Source: Anaerostipes rhamnosivorans
Lineage (GTDB): Bacteria; Bacillota; Clostridia; Lachnospirales; Lachnospiraceae
Direction: 5' to 3'
NCBI RefSeq assembly: GCF_005280655.1
Contig: NZ_CP040058.1
Location: 1,149,001-1,213,000, forward strand
Length of the DNA: 64,000 nucleotides
The notes below the pieces were generated by a model, which saw only the letters and a program-made list of their open reading frames with translations, did not search any database and was not told the DNA's origin. How positions within the stretch are numbered: the stretch's first letter is position 1; the number at the start of each line of letters is the position of its first letter. This document shows, piece by piece, positions 35,147 to 43,430 of this stretch. Made by a program: the position numbers and the translations under genes.

Positions 35147-36634
35147 ATGAATTATGGTGTTATCCGGTACATATTGGGACTGGTCATGCTGTTTGAGGGA
35201 GCGTTTCTCTCCCTGCCGTGTATCGTGGCATTAATATACAGGGAGGCAAGAGGAATCCCGTTTTTTGCGGTCATGCTGCTCTGCCTCTTCGTAGGTTTTC
35301 TTATGAGCCATAAAAAACCGAAAAGCATGCAGTATTATGCAAAAGAAGGATTTGTTGCGGTAGCGCTGAGCTGGATCATGATGAGCTTTTTCGGCTGCCT
35401 TCCTTTTGTATTTAACGGGGATATTCCGTCTTTTACCAATGCGATGTTTGAGATGATCTCTGGATTTACTACTACAGGAGCCAGCATTCTGGACGATGTG
35501 GAGGTGCTGGCTAAGTGCAGTCTCTTCTGGAGAAGTTTCAGCCATTGGATCGGAGGCATGGGGGTGCTGGTCTTTATCCTGGCAATCCTTCCCATGGGAG
35601 GAGGACAAAATCTCCATTTGATGAAAGCGGAGAGCCCTGGGCCGTCTGTAGGAAAACTGGTGCCGAAGGTGCGGCAGACTGCCAAGATCCTGTATGGGAT
35701 CTATTGCTTTATGACGGTGGTTGAGATTGTAATTCTTATGTTCGGAGGCCTTCCCCTCTTTGATTCCATGCTGCTGTCTTTCGGAAGCGCGGGTACCGGA
35801 GGCTTCTCCATCTTAAACTCTGGATTTGCGGATTATTCGCCTTTCATCCAATATACTGTGACGGTGTTTATGATTCTGTTCGGCGTAAATTTTAATGTCT
35901 ATTATTTCATACTGATCAGAAAGTTTAAGGACGCGTTCAAGTTTGAAGAATTGAAATATTATCTGTTTGTCATCGCGGCAGCCATTGCCTGTATCACCTA
36001 CAATATCAGGGATCTGTTTCCTACACTGGAATCTGCTTTCCGCCACGCTTCCTTTCAGGTGGGATCCATCATCACTACCACCGGGTATTCTTCGGTTGAT
36101 TTTAACACCTGGCCGGAGTTTTCAAAGGTGATCCTTGTCATGCTGATGTTCATCGGGGCTTGTGCAGGAAGTACGGGAGGCGGTATTAAGGTATCCAGGG
36201 TGATCCTGATGTTAAAGACCGTAAAAAAGGAAATGTATTTCTACATACATCCAAGGAGCATCCGGAAGATCAAATTTAACCAGCATGTGGTGGAGCATGA
36301 GGTTATGAGATCTATCAATATCTTTCTGATCACTTATATGATGATCCTTTCGTTTTCTACTCTGCTGATCGCCCTGGACGGATATGATCTGATTACAGAT
36401 TTTACCGCAGTTGCGGCCACGCTGAATAATATCGGTCCGGGACTTGAGCTGGTGGGTCCCACCAGCAACTTTGGCATGTTCTCAGACTTTTCCAAAGTGG
36501 TCCTGATGTTTGACATGCTGGCTGGAAGGCTGGAGCTGTTCCCGATGCTGGTGCTCATAAGCCCTATCACATGGAGAGATACCAAAGTGTTTAAGAAAAT
36601 CCCTAAGTATAAGGGACGGGCTTCGGATATATAG
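35147..36634 (+). CDS. trkH: Trk system potassium uptake protein TrkH
   Basis: A 495-aa K+ channel-like subunit with four M1-P-M2 units. Selectivity-filter segments are GFTTTGASIL, GSAGTGGFSI, TTTGYSSVDF and NNIGPGLELVGP. AGSTGGGIKVSR is the characteristic gating loop after the third pore. It works with TrkA. Its last 32 bases overlap the 3' end of the convergent YhhN-like gene. Confidence 0.94.
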   Translation: MNYGVIRYILGLVMLFEGAFLSLPCIVALIYREARGIPFFAVMLLCLFVGFLMSHKKPKSMQYYAKEGFVAVALSWIMMSFFGCLPFVFNGDIPSFTNAMFEMISGFTTTGASILDDVEVLAKCSLFWRSFSHWIGGMGVLVFILAILPMGGGQNLHLMKAESPGPSVGKLVPKVRQTAKILYGIYCFMTVVEIVILMFGGLPLFDSMLLSFGSAGTGGFSILNSGFADYSPFIQYTVTVFMILFGVNFNVYYFILIRKFKDAFKFEELKYYLFVIAAAIACITYNIRDLFPTLESAFRHASFQVGSIITTTGYSSVDFNTWPEFSKVILVMLMFIGACAGSTGGGIKVSRVILMLKTVKKEMYFYIHPRSIRKIKFNQHVVEHEVMRSINIFLITYMMILSFSTLLIALDGYDLITDFTAVAATLNNIGPGLELVGPTSNFGMFSDFSKVVLMFDMLAGRLELFPMLVLISPITWRDTKVFKKIPKYKGRASDI

Positions 36635-37301
36635 AAAGTGTGATCATCACCTGGGACGGCAGGTAAAAGATCCACATCCCAATCTGTGCAAAGGAAAGCA
36701 GAGATTCCGGGACTGACAGAACAGCCAGGGACGGGAGATTGGTAAGGCCAACACAGAGGTCGCAGCAGACAAAGAAAAGGAGACCGGCTGAAAACAAGGT
36801 ATAGTGAAGGTTTATGCGGCGGAGGAAAAGGCTTTCTGCCGCATTTAACAACAGCTGGAGAAAATAAAAGGCGGCTGCTGCCGAGAGAGAGTCCCAGATA
36901 TGGAGGACTGCCAGTATGGGAAAGATGCATCCGCTCAGAAGAAAGCGGACAGGGAGAAAGGGCAGCAAAGTAAAACCTCCTGCGCTGAGGAGGCGGATAT
37001 AATACAAGATCTGTACACCTAAGAAGCATAGAATGCCGGCCAGATAGTGTCTGTCTAAGAGCAGCAGAAAGGCATCAGCGATGACGGTAAGCCCCAGGGC
37101 AGACGCCACCAGGACGCGGTCCGGAGATCTTTCAAATATCAGGCTGAAGCCAAAACACAGCAAAACGGAGCAGTATTTCAGTGCCGTGCTCAGGCCGTTT
37201 AATGACGACGTAAGATCCAATATTATAAAGGTAAGATAAAACACAGCCTCCATAAAAAGAAAAGAAATCAGAATGGACCCGCAGGGGTCTGTTTTTTTCA
37301 T
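36603..37301 (-). CDS. YhhN/TMEM86-like integral membrane protein
   Basis: A 232-aa protein with about eight membrane helices. The arrangement resembles YhhN/TMEM86 (lysoplasmalogenase-like): TVIADAFLLLLDRHYLAGILCFLGVQILYYIR, with an Asp in the second helix and a second Asp in FFVCCDLCVGL near residue 185. The match is by pattern only, and catalytic activity is unproven. Start at ATG 37301 with AAAGGCAGG upstream rather than the ATG 27 bases earlier. Its end overlaps trkH tail to tail. Confidence 0.6.
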   Translation of the reverse strand: MKKTDPCGSILISFLFMEAVFYLTFIILDLTSSLNGLSTALKYCSVLLCFGFSLIFERSPDRVLVASALGLTVIADAFLLLLDRHYLAGILCFLGVQILYYIRLLSAGGFTLLPFLPVRFLLSGCIFPILAVLHIWDSLSAAAAFYFLQLLLNAAESLFLRRINLHYTLFSAGLLFFVCCDLCVGLTNLPSLAVLSVPESLLSFAQIGMWIFYLPSQVMITLSIYPKPVPYT

Positions 37302-37390
37302 TTTAACCTGCCTTTCTGAAAACGCCATGGATTTTTTTGCTGTTTTATAGTATTCTTATTAAAATGAGAATTTATACAAGGAGGTCGATT

Positions 37391-37867
37391 ATGAGTCGAG
37401 TATTTAAGTTCCACAACGATGTGGATACGGACCAGATCATAGCATCTCAGTATTTGCTTCTGCCGAATATTGAGGAAATGAAAGTATATGCGTTTGAATC
37501 CATTGATCCGGATTTTTCAAATAAGGTACAGGAAGGCGATATTGTTGTGGCCGGTGAGAATTTTGGCTGCGGATCTTCCAGAGAACAGGCACCGAGTGTT
37601 TTAAAGGCACTGGGCGTGAAGGCCATTGTCGCAAAGTCATTTGCCAGGATCTTTTACCGTAATGCCATCAACATCGGTCTTCCGGTCGTTGTGAGCGGGG
37701 ATCTGTATGACAAAGTGGAACAGTTAGATGAGATCGAACTTAATCTCACTGAGGGAGTGATCATAACCAAGGATGAGACATTGCCTTGTACAAAGCTTCC
37801 GCCTTATATGCAGAATATTTTGGACCACGGCGGATTGATCAACTTTTTGAATGAAGGCGAGGTATAG
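37391..37867 (+). CDS. Aconitase-family dehydratase small subunit, pair 1 (LeuD/DmdB/HacB-like)
   Basis: A 158-aa swivelling-domain subunit of an isopropylmalate-isomerase-type hydro-lyase. It shows FHNDVDTDQIIASQYLLLPN, GENFGCGSSREQAP and KSFARIFYRNAINIGLP. The substrate loop reads YLLL and lacks the arginine seen there in methanogen homoaconitase, which suits an aliphatic side chain as in isopropylmalate or dimethylmalate. AGGAGG fixes the ATG at 37391; the frame is open upstream to 37337 but without a ribosome site. Followed after 3 bases by its large subunit. Confidence 0.88.
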   Translation: MSRVFKFHNDVDTDQIIASQYLLLPNIEEMKVYAFESIDPDFSNKVQEGDIVVAGENFGCGSSREQAPSVLKALGVKAIVAKSFARIFYRNAINIGLPVVVSGDLYDKVEQLDEIELNLTEGVIITKDETLPCTKLPPYMQNILDHGGLINFLNEGEV

Positions 37868-37870
37868 GCT

Positions 37871-39112
37871 ATGGGAATGACGATCGGAGAAAAGATTATT
37901 GCAAGGGCGGCCAAAGTGCCGGAAGTCAAGGCGGGGGAGATCCATACAGTGGAACTGGACCGTCTCATGAGCAATGACGGAACTACACACTTGACCATTG
38001 ATATGTTTCACAACGATCTGAAGCATCCAAAGATCGCGGATAAGGATAAGCTGGTCTTTATCATCGACCACAACATCCCGGCGGAGAATCCCAAGACTGC
38101 GGAGGCTCATAGGAAAATGAGAAACTTTGCCAGAGAGCACAAAATTGCTTTTTATGAGGGCAAGGGGGTCTGCCATCAGATCATGGTGGAGGACTATGTT
38201 TGTCCGGGAGAACTTATTATGGGAGCGGATTCCCACACATGTACATACGGCGCACTGGGCGCTTTCGGAACAGGGATCGGCTGTACAGACTTTTTGTACG
38301 GCATGGTGACAGGGACTTCCTGGGTCATGGTGCCTGAGACGATCCGGTTTGAACTGACTGGAAATTTAAAAGAAGGCGTTTATGCCAGGGATCTGATTCT
38401 TTCAATCATCGGTATGGTGGGGGCCAACGGATGCAATTATAAGATCATGGAATTTGCAGGAGAGGGCGCTCACAACCTGAGTATCAACGAACGTCTGGTG
38501 CTCTGTAACCTGGCAGTGGAAGCCGGAGCGAAGACAGGGATCGTGGAGCCGGATGAAAAGGTTGTGGAATATGTGGAATCCAGGGGCAGAAAAGCAGAGA
38601 ATCTGTTTATCAGCGATGAGGATGCCCATTTTGAAAAGGTGTACCACATTAATCTGGATGAGATTGAACCTGTTGTGGCAAGACCGCATTTGATTGATGA
38701 TGTGGTTCCTGTGGAGGAAGTGAAGGATGTAAAGATTGACGAGGCTTTCTTAGGGTCCTGCAATAATGGGCGCATCGATGAGCTGCGTCTGGCAGCAGAG
38801 ATCCTGAAAGGGAAAAAGGTCCATGAGGATGTGAGATTTCTTATTGCTCCTGCTTCCAATGAGGTGTACATGCAGGCGCTGGATGAAGGTTTGATCGATG
38901 TATTTATGGATGCCGGGGCTATGGTCATGAACAGCAACTGCAGTGTCTGCTGGGGAAGCTGCCAGGGCGTCATCGGCGAAGGAGAGGTGTTGATCTCTAC
39001 CGGAACAAGGAACTTTAAAGGCCGCGCGGGACATCCGGATTCTTATGTATATCTGGGATCTGCCGCAACAGTGACCGCATCAGCCATAGCAGGAAAAATC
39101 GTGAGAAGATAA
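37871..39112 (+). CDS. Aconitase-family dehydratase large subunit, pair 1 (LeuC/DmdA/HacA-like)
   Basis: A 413-aa [4Fe-4S] subunit. Cluster cysteines are in GSCNNGRIDEL (about residue 297) and NSNCSVCWGSCQG (about 358-361). GADSHTCTYGALGAFGTGIGCTD is the canonical substrate segment. The NSNC context in place of the usual PGC is distinctive and differs from pair 2. Likely catalyses a 2-alkylmalate hydration/dehydration such as isopropylmalate isomerisation. Confidence 0.88.
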   Translation: MGMTIGEKIIARAAKVPEVKAGEIHTVELDRLMSNDGTTHLTIDMFHNDLKHPKIADKDKLVFIIDHNIPAENPKTAEAHRKMRNFAREHKIAFYEGKGVCHQIMVEDYVCPGELIMGADSHTCTYGALGAFGTGIGCTDFLYGMVTGTSWVMVPETIRFELTGNLKEGVYARDLILSIIGMVGANGCNYKIMEFAGEGAHNLSINERLVLCNLAVEAGAKTGIVEPDEKVVEYVESRGRKAENLFISDEDAHFEKVYHINLDEIEPVVARPHLIDDVVPVEEVKDVKIDEAFLGSCNNGRIDELRLAAEILKGKKVHEDVRFLIAPASNEVYMQALDEGLIDVFMDAGAMVMNSNCSVCWGSCQGVIGEGEVLISTGTRNFKGRAGHPDSYVYLGSAATVTASAIAGKIVRR

Positions 39113-39124
39113 AGGAGTTTACAT

Positions 39125-39616
39125 ATGGAAAAGTTTACTGGGAAAGTATGGGTCCTTGGAGACGATATCGACACGGATATCATTATCCCCACAGAATATC
39201 TGGCACTTCCGTCGGTGGAAGATATGAAACAGTACGGATTCTCCCCGCTGCGCCCGGAGCTGGCGTCACAGATCGGGGAGGGCGATATCATCGTCGCAGG
39301 GAAGAACTTTGGCTGCGGATCTTCCAGAGAGCAGGCGCCGGAGATTATCAAGGCATTAAAAATAAAATGTGTCATAGCAAAATCTTTTGCACGGATCTTT
39401 TTCCGCAATTCCATCAACAACGGACTCCTGCTCATAGAAAATGATCAGATCCAGGAGCATGTGAAGGAAGGGGATATGCTGGATGTGTCACTGGGCCAGT
39501 CGATCATCCATGATGGAAAAGAATATCCGGTCCAGTCACTACCGCAGAATCTGATGGATATCATTGAAGCCGGAGGGCTGGTGGAAGCCATGAAGAAAAG
39601 GAACGGGGTGAAATAG
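39125..39616 (+). CDS. Aconitase-family dehydratase small subunit, pair 2
   Basis: A 163-aa small subunit, paralogous to 37391: GDDIDTDIIIPTEYLALPS, GKNFGCGSSREQAP and KSFARIFFRNSINNGLL. The specificity loop is YLAL. It begins 12 bases after pair 1 and is followed 2 bases later by its large subunit, so all four genes form one operon. Confidence 0.88.
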   Translation: MEKFTGKVWVLGDDIDTDIIIPTEYLALPSVEDMKQYGFSPLRPELASQIGEGDIIVAGKNFGCGSSREQAPEIIKALKIKCVIAKSFARIFFRNSINNGLLLIENDQIQEHVKEGDMLDVSLGQSIIHDGKEYPVQSLPQNLMDIIEAGGLVEAMKKRNGVK

Positions 39617-39618
39617 AT

Positions 39619-40863
39619 ATGGGAAATACAATCATTGAAAAGATCATTAAAAAGAATACAAAAGCGGAGGCCGTTGCTCCGGGACAGATTGTCACAGTAA
39701 ATGTGGACCGTGTCATGATCCATGATATTTTTATTCCGTTTGTCGCTGAAAAGTTTGAAGAGATGGGATTTACGAAGCTTTGGGATCCAGATAAGGTTGT
39801 GTTGATCTATGACCATCTGGTTCCGGCCAGCGCAGTGGAGGACATTCGACATTTTAAGATCGGGGATGCATTTGTTAAGAAATACGGTCTTAAGAATATC
39901 CATCGAAGCGACGGGATTTGCCATCAGCTTATGACAGAGTGTGGTTACGCAAAGCCGGGGGATATCGTATTCGGAACCGATTCCCATACGACAACCTATG
40001 GATGTGTGGGATGTTTCTCATCCGGCATCGGCTATACAGAGATGGCTGCGATCCTGGGTACCGGAGAGATGTGGGTGAGAGTTCCGGAGACGATCAAGGT
40101 TGTCATTGACGGTAAACTGCCGGAAAATGTTTCATCCAAGGATATTATTTTAAGGCTCATCGGAGATCTGGGAGCTGACGGAGCTACCTATAAGGCCCTT
40201 GAGTTTTCAGGAAGCACGGTGGAAGAGATGAGCGTGGCATCCAGAATGACCATTTCCAATATGGCCATCGAGGCGGGAGCCAAGGCAGCCCTCTTTGCTT
40301 CGGATGAAAAAACAGCGGAATATTCTGAGGTAGACCTCTCTGATGTGGATTGGATTTACGGAGATGATGACGCCCAGTACTGCAGGACAGTGGTTTACAA
40401 GGCAGAGGACCTGGTACCTGTTGTGGCCTGTCCGTCCCAGGTAGATAAGATCAAGCCGGTATCTGAAGTGGAAGGAACCAGCCTTGACCAGGTGTTTATC
40501 GGCTCCTGTACCAACGGAAGACTGGAAGACTTGAAGGCGGCAGCAGAAATCCTTGATGGAAAAAAGGTTGCAGACTATGTGAAGCTGATTGTCACACCTG
40601 CCAGCAGAAAGATCTATATGGAGGCATCCAAAGCCGGGTATCTGAAAACTCTGGCCAAAGCCGGGGCGATCATCACTCAGCCGGGCTGCGGTCTCTGCTG
40701 CGGCAGAGCCGGCGGAATCCTTACTGACGGGGAAAAGATCCTGGCTACCAACAACAGAAACTTCCTGGGAAGGATGGGGACTTCCAAGGTGGAGATTTAT
40801 CTTGGATCGCCGAAGACAGCGGCGGCATCGGCTGTTGCGGGAAAGATTGTAGCGGCAAAATAG
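39619..40863 (+). CDS. Aconitase-family dehydratase large subunit, pair 2
   Basis: A 414-aa [4Fe-4S] subunit with GTDSHTTTYGCVGCFSSGIGYTE, IGSCTNGRLEDL and the cluster pair in QPGCGLCCGRAGG. The PGC context is the family's usual one, unlike pair 1. One pair may be the leucine-pathway isomerase and the other act on a related alkylmalate; which is which cannot be read from the sequence. No leuA or leuB gene is adjacent. Confidence 0.88.
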   Translation: MGNTIIEKIIKKNTKAEAVAPGQIVTVNVDRVMIHDIFIPFVAEKFEEMGFTKLWDPDKVVLIYDHLVPASAVEDIRHFKIGDAFVKKYGLKNIHRSDGICHQLMTECGYAKPGDIVFGTDSHTTTYGCVGCFSSGIGYTEMAAILGTGEMWVRVPETIKVVIDGKLPENVSSKDIILRLIGDLGADGATYKALEFSGSTVEEMSVASRMTISNMAIEAGAKAALFASDEKTAEYSEVDLSDVDWIYGDDDAQYCRTVVYKAEDLVPVVACPSQVDKIKPVSEVEGTSLDQVFIGSCTNGRLEDLKAAAEILDGKKVADYVKLIVTPASRKIYMEASKAGYLKTLAKAGAIITQPGCGLCCGRAGGILTDGEKILATNNRNFLGRMGTSKVEIYLGSPKTAAASAVAGKIVAAK

Positions 40864-41026
40864 TGTTGGCAGATCAGTTTCGTTCTATCGGCTATGTGGA
40901 GGGATCTTCTGCGGGCTATCTGGTAAAAGATCTCATCTTAAACGGGATTTGGTCTGCTGTCTGTTGATACATAAAGTCTATGCTGGCAGAAAACATTGAG
41001 ATCCTTATTCTTCCAAGATCAAAAAG
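40864..41026. other. Post-operon spacer without a supported gene
   Basis: A 34-codon frame opens with GTG directly after the stop of the pair 2 large subunit (40864-40968), but it has no ribosome site of its own and no recognised family. It is either the remnant of a lost gene or chance. Confidence 0.3.
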
Positions 41027-41074
41027 CTCCTGTAAGAACGGCGGTATTTTAGCTGTCCTTACAGGAGTGTTTTT
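41027..41074 (+). terminator. Terminator of the dehydratase operon
   Basis: CTCCTGTAAG pairs with CTTACAGGAG, followed by TGTTTTTA. Confidence 0.8.
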
Positions 41075-41077
41075 ATT

Positions 41078-41165
41078 CAATAGGAAAGTTCTGCGAACCT
41101 CCCTATGGAATAAAAAAGCCCTGCGGGCATTATGCACACAAATGCGTGAGGAAACTATTTGACTG
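41078..41165. repeat. Hairpin repeat family B, copy 1
   Basis: TAGGAAAGTTC-TGC-GAACCTCCCTA hairpin, then AAAGCCCTGCGG, AATGCGTGAG and AAACTATTTGAC. The same ordered blocks recur at 52560-52645. Downstream (41166-41264) are two further small hairpins (CCCCTC..GAGGGG and AAGTGGGC..GCCCACTT), possibly the end of the minus-strand chromate operon. Confidence 0.75.
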
Positions 41166-41264
41166 CGTCAAATCGCATTTGGTGCGCAAAGTTGCCAAGC
41201 CCCTCAAAGAGTGAGGGGTTGGGGTGTTGAAGTGGGCTTGCCCACTTTGTTCTGTCTGGAATGA

Positions 41265-41822
41265 CTAATAGATGAGCAGCCCGATGATCCCTGTAAATAT
41301 GATCACGAACACCGGAGGCTTTTTAAACTTTCTCAGCAGGACCACAGCGGCTCCAAATAGAATCGCCGCAGGCAGCTGGAAAGAGGAAAGCACCACATGC
41401 TCGTCAGTTCCGAACAGAGTCAAGAGCAGGATGGAAAAGGCGGCTGCCAGCACAAGACCCAGGGAAGAAGCCTTCAATCCGTCTAGTACAGCAGACATAT
41501 AAGAAGAATCGCTCTTTTTCTGGAAGAACCGGTACAGCAGGATGGAGATGACAAAACCTGAGATCACACACCCCACAGTTGCCACCACAGCCCCGGGGAT
41601 TCCTGCCACACGGATTCCTACAAAAGAAGATGTGTTGACTGCGATGGGGCCAGGAGTCATCTGGGAGATGGTAATGATATCGGTAAACTCCTGTCCAGTG
41701 AGCCAATGTTTTGCCAGAACTACCTGTTCCTTGATCATTGGAAGAATGGCATAACCTCCTCCGATGCTGAACAGGCCGATCTTAAAGAAGGTTGCAAACA
41801 GGCGGGCAATATTTAAGAGCAT
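41265..41822 (-). CDS. Chromate transporter family, half-size protein (C-terminal partner)
   Basis: A 185-aa CHR-family half transporter with five to six membrane helices: FKIGLFSIGGGYAILPMI, ISQMTPGPIAVNTSSFVG (the GPxAVN-type motif) and AAFSILLLTLFG. It overlaps the start of its partner gene's end by 10 bases, forming a two-gene operon encoding the two halves that are fused in long ChrA. Chromate efflux is the named activity; the natural substrate in gut anaerobes is uncertain. Confidence 0.87.
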   Translation of the reverse strand: MLLNIARLFATFFKIGLFSIGGGYAILPMIKEQVVLAKHWLTGQEFTDIITISQMTPGPIAVNTSSFVGIRVAGIPGAVVATVGCVISGFVISILLYRFFQKKSDSSYMSAVLDGLKASSLGLVLAAAFSILLLTLFGTDEHVVLSSFQLPAAILFGAAVVLLRKFKKPPVFVIIFTGIIGLLIY

Positions 41823-42391
41823 GTTTCACACCTCCTTTTCTCATGAAGCCATACTCTGAACAGACAGAGTGCGGAACAAACGATCAGGATCAGCATGGCA
41901 TTTATATGGAACAGAAGACTAGACAAAAATGCAGCAGGCACCATCAAAGTGAGAAAGATGGATCTCTTTTTTAGTATCATTCTGCTCATATCAACAATAT
42001 AGTCGATGATCAGAGCCGCCGCGCCGGCCTGCATACCAAGAAGAACAGCGGATACGATATGGCTGCTCCTGAATACTTCATATCCTGCGGATATAATGGA
42101 AAGCAGGATCAAAGGAGGCAGGATCGCGGCGGTACAGCTGATGACTGCGCCGGGAAGCTTCCCGATCTTATAGCCTGTGAGAGCAGAGAGATTGATCGCA
42201 ATGGCTCCAGGAGAAGACTGTGCGATTGCGGCGATATCAAAAAGTTCTTCTTCCGAGATAAGTTGCCGTTTTGTGACAAAGTATTTTTTTAACATAGGGA
42301 CGACCACGTAGCCGCCGCCAAACGTAAAAGCGCTGACTGTCAGATTGACCCGGAACAGCCAGGCGTATTGTTTTAATAGGTTTTTATTCAT
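41813..42391 (-). CDS. Chromate transporter family, half-size protein (N-terminal partner)
   Basis: A 192-aa CHR-family half protein: LTVSAFTFGGGYVVVPML and IAQSSPGAIAINLSALTGY. First gene of the divergent pair relative to the LysR regulator. A GGGGGAA-type ribosome site precedes the ATG at 42391. A basic C-terminal tail (WLHEKRRCETCS) ends the protein. Confidence 0.87.
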   Translation of the reverse strand: MNKNLLKQYAWLFRVNLTVSAFTFGGGYVVVPMLKKYFVTKRQLISEEELFDIAAIAQSSPGAIAINLSALTGYKIGKLPGAVISCTAAILPPLILLSIISAGYEVFRSSHIVSAVLLGMQAGAAALIIDYIVDMSRMILKKRSIFLTLMVPAAFLSSLLFHINAMLILIVCSALCLFRVWLHEKRRCETCS

Positions 42392-42498
42392 AACGGAAAT
42401 TCCCCCTTTTGTATAGTATACGTTCTTATCATATATAAATAAAATTATATTATTTTATGGATAACATGCTAAAATAGTAATGATAGGAGGAAGACTCT

Positions 42499-43392
42499 AT
42501 GACGATAAGACGGTTATATATATTTAAAACGGTATGTGAGGAAGGAAGTATCACCAGGGCCGCTAAAAAGCTTTACATGACCCAGCCCGCGGTATCCCAC
42601 GTCATCCATGAGCTGGAGGAAGAGCTGGGAACGGTTTTGTTTGACCGCATATCCAAAAAGGTATTTTTAAATCAGACAGGAAAACTGTTCCTGAAAAAGA
42701 CAGTGAGGATCCTGGAGTTATATGAGGACTTGGAGAAAGGAATCTATGACTTGGAGAAACAAGCTGTACTCCGGGTGGGTTCAAGCATTACGATCTCGAA
42801 CTTCTGGCTGCCGGGAGCCATGAAACAGTTTAAGGAAAAATATCCGGATACCCCGGTGAGTGTCCAAGTAAACAAGGCATCCGATGTACTGTCCATGCTG
42901 CAGAATAATGAGATTGATCTGGCATTGATCGAGGGTGCTGTGTCAGAGGGAATGGTGGACAGCACTGTCTTTTCTTCCTTCCGCCTGTTTGCCTTTTGTT
43001 CTTCAAAGCATCCGTGGGCGGACACGGAAGAAGTGGAATTGGCGAAGCTTTTAGAACAGCCGCTTTTGCTCAGGGAGAAGGGAAGTGCGACCAGAGATGT
43101 GCTGGACAGTGTACTTCTCCTTCATGATCTGAAAGCTGAGCCATTCTGGACCAGTGTTAATTCCCAGGTACTCATGCAGGCAGCCATGGAAGGCCTGGGG
43201 ATCACGGTACTGCCGGAACGCCTGGCGGAGGACGAAGTTTCAAAAGGGAATCTAAAGAAAATCAGGATCAAAGATATCGAGCTGAAGAACGATAATCATA
43301 TCGTTGTCCACAAGGATAAATACCGAACAGAACCAATGAAAGAATTTATTAATATTTTGTTGAACGGAAATGAAAATAATTGTAATTTGTGA
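42499..43392 (+). CDS. LysR-family regulator
   Basis: A 297-aa LysR-type regulator. The winged helix-turn-helix is at about 3-60 (EEGSITRAAKKLYMTQPAVSHVIHELEEELGTVLFDR). A periplasmic-binding-protein-like effector domain starts at about 90 (LRVGSSITISNFWLP). Divergent from the chromate-family pair, which it probably controls. AGGAGG precedes the ATG. Confidence 0.92.
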   Translation: MTIRRLYIFKTVCEEGSITRAAKKLYMTQPAVSHVIHELEEELGTVLFDRISKKVFLNQTGKLFLKKTVRILELYEDLEKGIYDLEKQAVLRVGSSITISNFWLPGAMKQFKEKYPDTPVSVQVNKASDVLSMLQNNEIDLALIEGAVSEGMVDSTVFSSFRLFAFCSSKHPWADTEEVELAKLLEQPLLLREKGSATRDVLDSVLLLHDLKAEPFWTSVNSQVLMQAAMEGLGITVLPERLAEDEVSKGNLKKIRIKDIELKNDNHIVVHKDKYRTEPMKEFINILLNGNENNCNL

Positions 43393-43430
43393 TACAATGA
43401 AGAATATTTCATGTAAAGGGATGAGGAATT

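Noticed and set aside
36334..37029. A 231-aa minus-strand frame across the trkH end and the YhhN-like gene
   Set aside because: It is a shadow of two better supported genes in other frames.
40864..40968. A 34-codon ORF directly after the second dehydratase large subunit
   Set aside because: No ribosome site, no recognised family, and it opens in the base after a stop codon; noted only as spacer content.
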